Assembly: GCA_018398765.1 (NCBI GenBank)
Contig: JAHBMJ010003522.1
Span: 1-10,328, forward strand
DNA length: 10,328 nt
Direction: 5' to 3'
Source of the DNA: Chromera velia
Lineage: Eukaryota > Sar > Chromeraceae
Of the stretch, positions 8,301 through 10,328 are shown in pieces. Position 1 is the stretch's first letter; every line of letters starts with the position of its first letter. The translations under genes and the position numbers were made by a program. Under the pieces are notes generated by a model. That model saw nothing but the letters and a program-made list of their open reading frames with translations, was not told where the DNA came from and made no database searches.

Positions 8301-9501
8301 AGATGGAAAACATCTGGGAGAGGGACTCTGCGAAGCTCTTTGCCCCTCTGGTGGTCGGGGTGAAGTCCATGAAGTTCGGCACGTTCTCTGTACTCTCTGT
8401 CCCGCTGTCTGGCTGCCCTGCTCCCCCCGAGAAGAAAGGACCCCTCCCTCCAGGAGTCCCTCTCTCGAACAGCACACCCCCTTCCGACGTCCCCCTCCCT
8501 GCCTCCTCTGTACTCGAGGCAGGTCGCTGGAGACCGGAAGCAGACGCAGACGCGGAGGCCGAGACGTCCGTTGTGGACCCCGAGGGATCCAACCCATTCG
8601 GCACAGATGCGGACATGTGCCTCCTCACCCTGCCAGAAGAGGCCCCAGGCCCACTGAGGAGCGTCCCCTGTGACCGCAGAGAGACCAGAGAACCCGAACG
8701 AGGCCCCGACTGCACCCAACGGCGCTGCAACAAAGACAAGCGGATACACACACAAGTGGGTGGAGAAGGAAGCGCGCGAAAAATATGGGTAGAGGGCTGG
8801 CTGACGCATGAGGGGGAGAATGTGAAGTAGTCCACGAGACAGCGTGAGCGTGTGGGAAAAACGAGCGAAGGGAGGAAAGACAAACGGAGACCGTGAAGGG
8901 AATGTTGTTGTTTTGTTTGACGAAGCAACAAAGAGGATGCACTTAGAACAGGAGAAAACCACAAAAGAAGCAGTGAGAGCGAGAAGGTGCAGAGAGAGGA
9001 CAGAAGAGTTCGAGAGAGAGGAGAAAGATCACGGGTCACATTCACCAATCTTGCAGGGGCCAAACTAACTGACCACTTCGTTGCCGTCGCCTCGCCTTTC
9101 TCCGTCTCTCGCTTCTCCTTGGGTCTTGTCTGTCTCCTCCGAGAAGAGGAACTCTTCAGCATCAAAGCTTGAAGAAGGCCGTTCCTGCGAGTATCAAGGC
9201 GGGGACTGATGTGCAGACTGACTGGTGACTCTGTGAAAGGAAGGAGACGTATGGACAGAGAAGTGGAGAGCGATTGTGACAGTGCCCTGCAACAGCCGCG
9301 CGGCTGTCCAGCACAAGTGCCAAGCTGATGGAAGGCATGACCGAAAGAAGCAGGAGCAAAGAGTGCATTGCTGCATGCAGATGTTAAGAGAAGAAAGAAG
9401 AAGTTGCAGAATTCATTGACACACCTGTGAAGGAAGGAGAAGCTCCTCCGTCTCCTTTTTTCCTGGGTCCCGGGATCCGGATGGGACTCCTTCCTTTCCA
9501 T
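5371..9501 (-). CDS. Large disordered protein, five exons, function unknown
   Basis: The exons, in transcript order, are 9501-9425, 9184-9046, 8724-8212, 7888-5999 and 5595-5371, giving 947 residues and a TGA stop. The ATG at 9501 directly follows an in-frame TGA, so within this exon it is the first possible start. I recognise no domain. Residues 1-72 are basic, with RRRR and SRRRQTRPKEKR clusters that could be nuclear-localisation signals. An Ser-Ala dipeptide run and an ordered-looking island (FMDFTPTTRGAK then SLSQMFSISRFPSF, about 190-222) lie in exon 3. Exon 4, 630 codons, is rich in Gly, Ser, Arg and Pro, with more basic clusters (KKPKGKGKAPKSR, GRRRR) and serine runs. It ends in SASEWILLDLDAV followed by an Ala-rich helix (about 834-856). 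The last exon starts with an amphipathic-looking TRLYLSFLGRLASLV and ends Pro/Ala rich. A regulatory, scaffold or nuclear role is plausible from composition only. Confidence 0.65.
5596..5998 (-). other. Intron 4 of the minus-strand gene
   Basis: The donor is GGACTG|GTGAGTGG, a full consensus, and the acceptor is TTTGTTTTTTCTGTCTGCAG|ACTC with a long polypyrimidine tract. Both are phase 0, and the intron is 403 bp. Just inside the donor there is a G-rich run (C-rich on the plus strand, about 5955-5972). A small extra exon inside cannot be excluded, but none is needed. Confidence 0.7.
7889..8211 (-). other. Intron 3 of the minus-strand gene
   Basis: The donor is TCCAAG|GTCAGA and the acceptor is CGCTGTTTATGCAG|AATC, phase 0 on both sides, 323 bp. 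It contains a short GT/CA-rich stretch near 8135-8180. Coding style changes clearly at both borders, from a serine-rich disordered protein to intron-like hydrophobic translation and back. Confidence 0.65.
8725..9045 (-). other. Intron 2 of the minus-strand gene
   Basis: The donor is AGATTG|GTGAAT and the acceptor is CTTGTCTTTGTTGCAG|CGCC, phase 0 on both sides, 321 bp. The intron is pyrimidine-rich on the transcribed-sense strand. A second donor, GTCAGT at 9073, is closer to consensus but is phase 2 and would need a different acceptor about 25-60 bases further into exon 3. Confidence 0.5.
9185..9424 (-). other. Intron 1 of the minus-strand gene
   Basis: The donor is CACAG|GTGTGT and the acceptor is ATACTCGCAG|GAAC, phase 2 on both sides, rebuilding an Arg codon. 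It links the basic N-terminus to residues NGLLQALMLKSSSS. The frame is open through the intron, so a start at the inner ATG (9162) without this exon is possible. Other AG sites near 9200-9215 also keep the phase. Confidence 0.5.
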
Positions 9502-9506
9502 TCATT

Positions 9507-9548
9507 TCACTTCATGCGCTTGGGTACAATGACAATGAGCTGGCCCAT
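9507..9548 (-). promoter_or_regulatory. Short upstream ORF before the minus-strand gene
   Basis: A 13-codon frame, MGQLIVIVPKRMK, begins at ATG 9548 and stops with TGA only five bases before the main ATG at 9501. If the transcript starts further upstream, as is likely, this uORF would sit in the 5' leader and could reduce translation of the main frame. No transcript start is visible, so this is inference. Confidence 0.25.
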
Positions 9549-9739
9549 ATCAATACAGTGATAGAAAAGGGATCCGTAGAGATGAAGGTGGTGACAAACC
9601 CCAAGACTGGGAGAGAGAAGATATTTACAGGTTCTCTTAGAGAGCTGACAAGCAACGATCATTTCGGGGTACTCCGATGTCACTGTCTACTTTCTCAGTG
9701 ATGTAGCAAAGACATCAGCAAAGCTGAACCATAGCTCAA

Positions 9740-9816
9740 CCGGCTGGCATCCGGCTGGCAAATCTGACATAATCTGACATGCACATCAGTATCACATCAG
9801 TCTCTATTCAGTCTCT
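9740..9816. repeat. Chain of back-to-back short duplications
   Basis: Four duplicated pairs follow one another: CCGGCTGGCA at 9740 and 9751, AATCTGACAT at 9761 and 9771, CACATCAGT at 9782 and 9793, and TCAGTCTCT at 9797 and 9808. Each pair is adjacent or separated by one or two bases. Confidence 0.85.
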
Positions 9817-9900
9817 TTTCAGATCTAACACTGCGTGCATACTCGGCCCCGGAAAGCATGCATGCATGGGTCCGCGAACGCGCAAAAAGGGCGTATATAT

Positions 9901-10235
9901 GCCCTGGCCCTTGAATTGTGACCAAATAGGCGTATACCACCCTGACGTACCTATAAACAAACACCTGCCAACATCCACTGACTTGCACACAGACAAACAC
10001 CATGTCACCCTTTACTCTTATATTTTGCGCCATTGTCATACGTCTGTCATCGACGTGCACGCGCGCGATGAGAGCGCTTACACCGCTTTCAGATAGGGCC
10101 CCACCTGGAGCTGGCCATTTTTTTTTTACAAAAAAAAAAAGAATTGAAAAATGAAAAAAAAAACCATACAGATTCATCCATACAGATCAGTCGATGCAAA
10201 GGGTGGTTGAATGGTCACAATTCAAGGGCCAGGGC
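9901..10235. repeat. Perfect 24-bp inverted repeat, 287 bp apart
   Basis: Positions 9901-9924 and 10212-10235 are exact reverse complements (left arm starts GCCCTGGCCC and ends TTGTGACCA). A second matching block of 8 bp lies inside, at 9936-9943 and 10200-10207. A match this long is far beyond chance in 10 kb. It could be the terminal repeats of a small non-autonomous element or a long hairpin. I see no clear target-site duplication and no transposase. Confidence 0.85.
10118..10187. repeat. T10/A11 pair and duplicated CCATACAGAT
   Basis: Ten T bases at 10118-10127 are followed after two bases by eleven A bases at 10130-10140, able to fold as a hairpin. A-rich DNA follows, then CCATACAGAT twice, at 10164-10173 and 10178-10187. 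This lies between the arms of the 24-bp inverted repeat. Confidence 0.7.
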
Positions 10236-10250
10236 TTCGTAGAGTCAAAC

Positions 10251-10328
10251 TATAAAAACGCGTTTTTCTCAAAATGACTTCTTTTTCTTTCTGACTGACA
10301 GAACATGCGAACGGAAGGAAAAGGCCAC
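10251..10328 (+). promoter_or_regulatory. Possible start of a further plus-strand gene at the edge
   Basis: A TATAAAA word lies at 10251-10257, overlapping the 14-bp palindrome AAAAACGCGTTTTT at 10254-10267. It is followed by a polypyrimidine tract ending in CTGACTGACAG at 10301, which resembles a splice acceptor, and an ATG at 10305 with eight open codons to the edge. Too little sequence is present to call a gene. Confidence 0.15.

Larger units (their letters stand above)
9502..10328. other. Upstream region of the minus-strand gene and right edge
   Basis: This holds the presumed 5' leader and promoter of the minus-strand gene, a chain of small tandem duplications, a long-range inverted repeat, a T10/A11 pair and a TATAAAA box near the right edge. 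The overlapping open frames at 9779-10177 disagree between strands and show no protein-like character. One plus-strand frame at 9420-9701 is more protein-like and is listed as a finding. Confidence 0.45.

Noticed and set aside
8228-8962. 244-codon minus-strand frame in another phase
   Set aside because: It overlaps exon 3 out of phase. The chosen frame links by phase to exons 2 and 4, and this one does not.
9797-10177. Minus-strand 126-codon frame upstream of the gene
   Set aside because: It runs through the inverted repeat and homopolymers, begins without ATG, and has no supported splice to the downstream gene.

Overview
This window looks like nuclear DNA of a eukaryote, probably a unicellular alga or protist. 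The evidence is interrupted reading frames joined by consensus GT-AG introns (about 80-450 bp), coding exons of near-neutral to high GC set in AT-rich intergenic DNA, polypyrimidine and CA microsatellites, long disordered protein stretches, and repeated TGCATGCA palindromes. That mix reminds me of a chromerid or other alveolate (Chromera-like). This is an impression from style and not a match; no conserved marker gene is present to prove it. There is no bacterial operon structure, CRISPR array, rRNA or tRNA that I can see.

Layout. Positions 1-1576 are mostly non-coding: an AT-rich core at about 420-960, short tandem duplications near 1000, and a cluster of ATGCAT palindromes at 1259-1309. A plus-strand gene follows at about 1577-3292 in three exons. 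It encodes a multi-pass membrane protein of about 395 residues that I do not recognise, and it has an open continuation to 3619 after one in-frame TAG. From 3620 to 5370 no gene is supported; this stretch holds an AT-rich island with hairpins, then CA repeats, then a purine-rich tract.

A minus-strand gene fills 9501-5371 in five exons and four introns. The spliced reading gives a 947-residue protein, mostly low-complexity (Ser, Gly, Arg, Pro rich), with short ordered-looking islands near residues 190-222, 834-856 and 874-907. Every predicted splice preserves the frame, which is the strongest internal support for the model. The two genes converge tail to tail.

The right end, 9502-10328, holds the upstream region of the minus-strand gene, a chain of back-to-back 9-10 bp duplications, a perfect 24-bp inverted repeat 287 bp apart, and possibly the first bases of another plus-strand gene at the edge. 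No functional link between the two genes can be read from the sequence. I find no convincing new multi-gene system; the notable items are two unrecognised proteins and several structured non-coding repeats.
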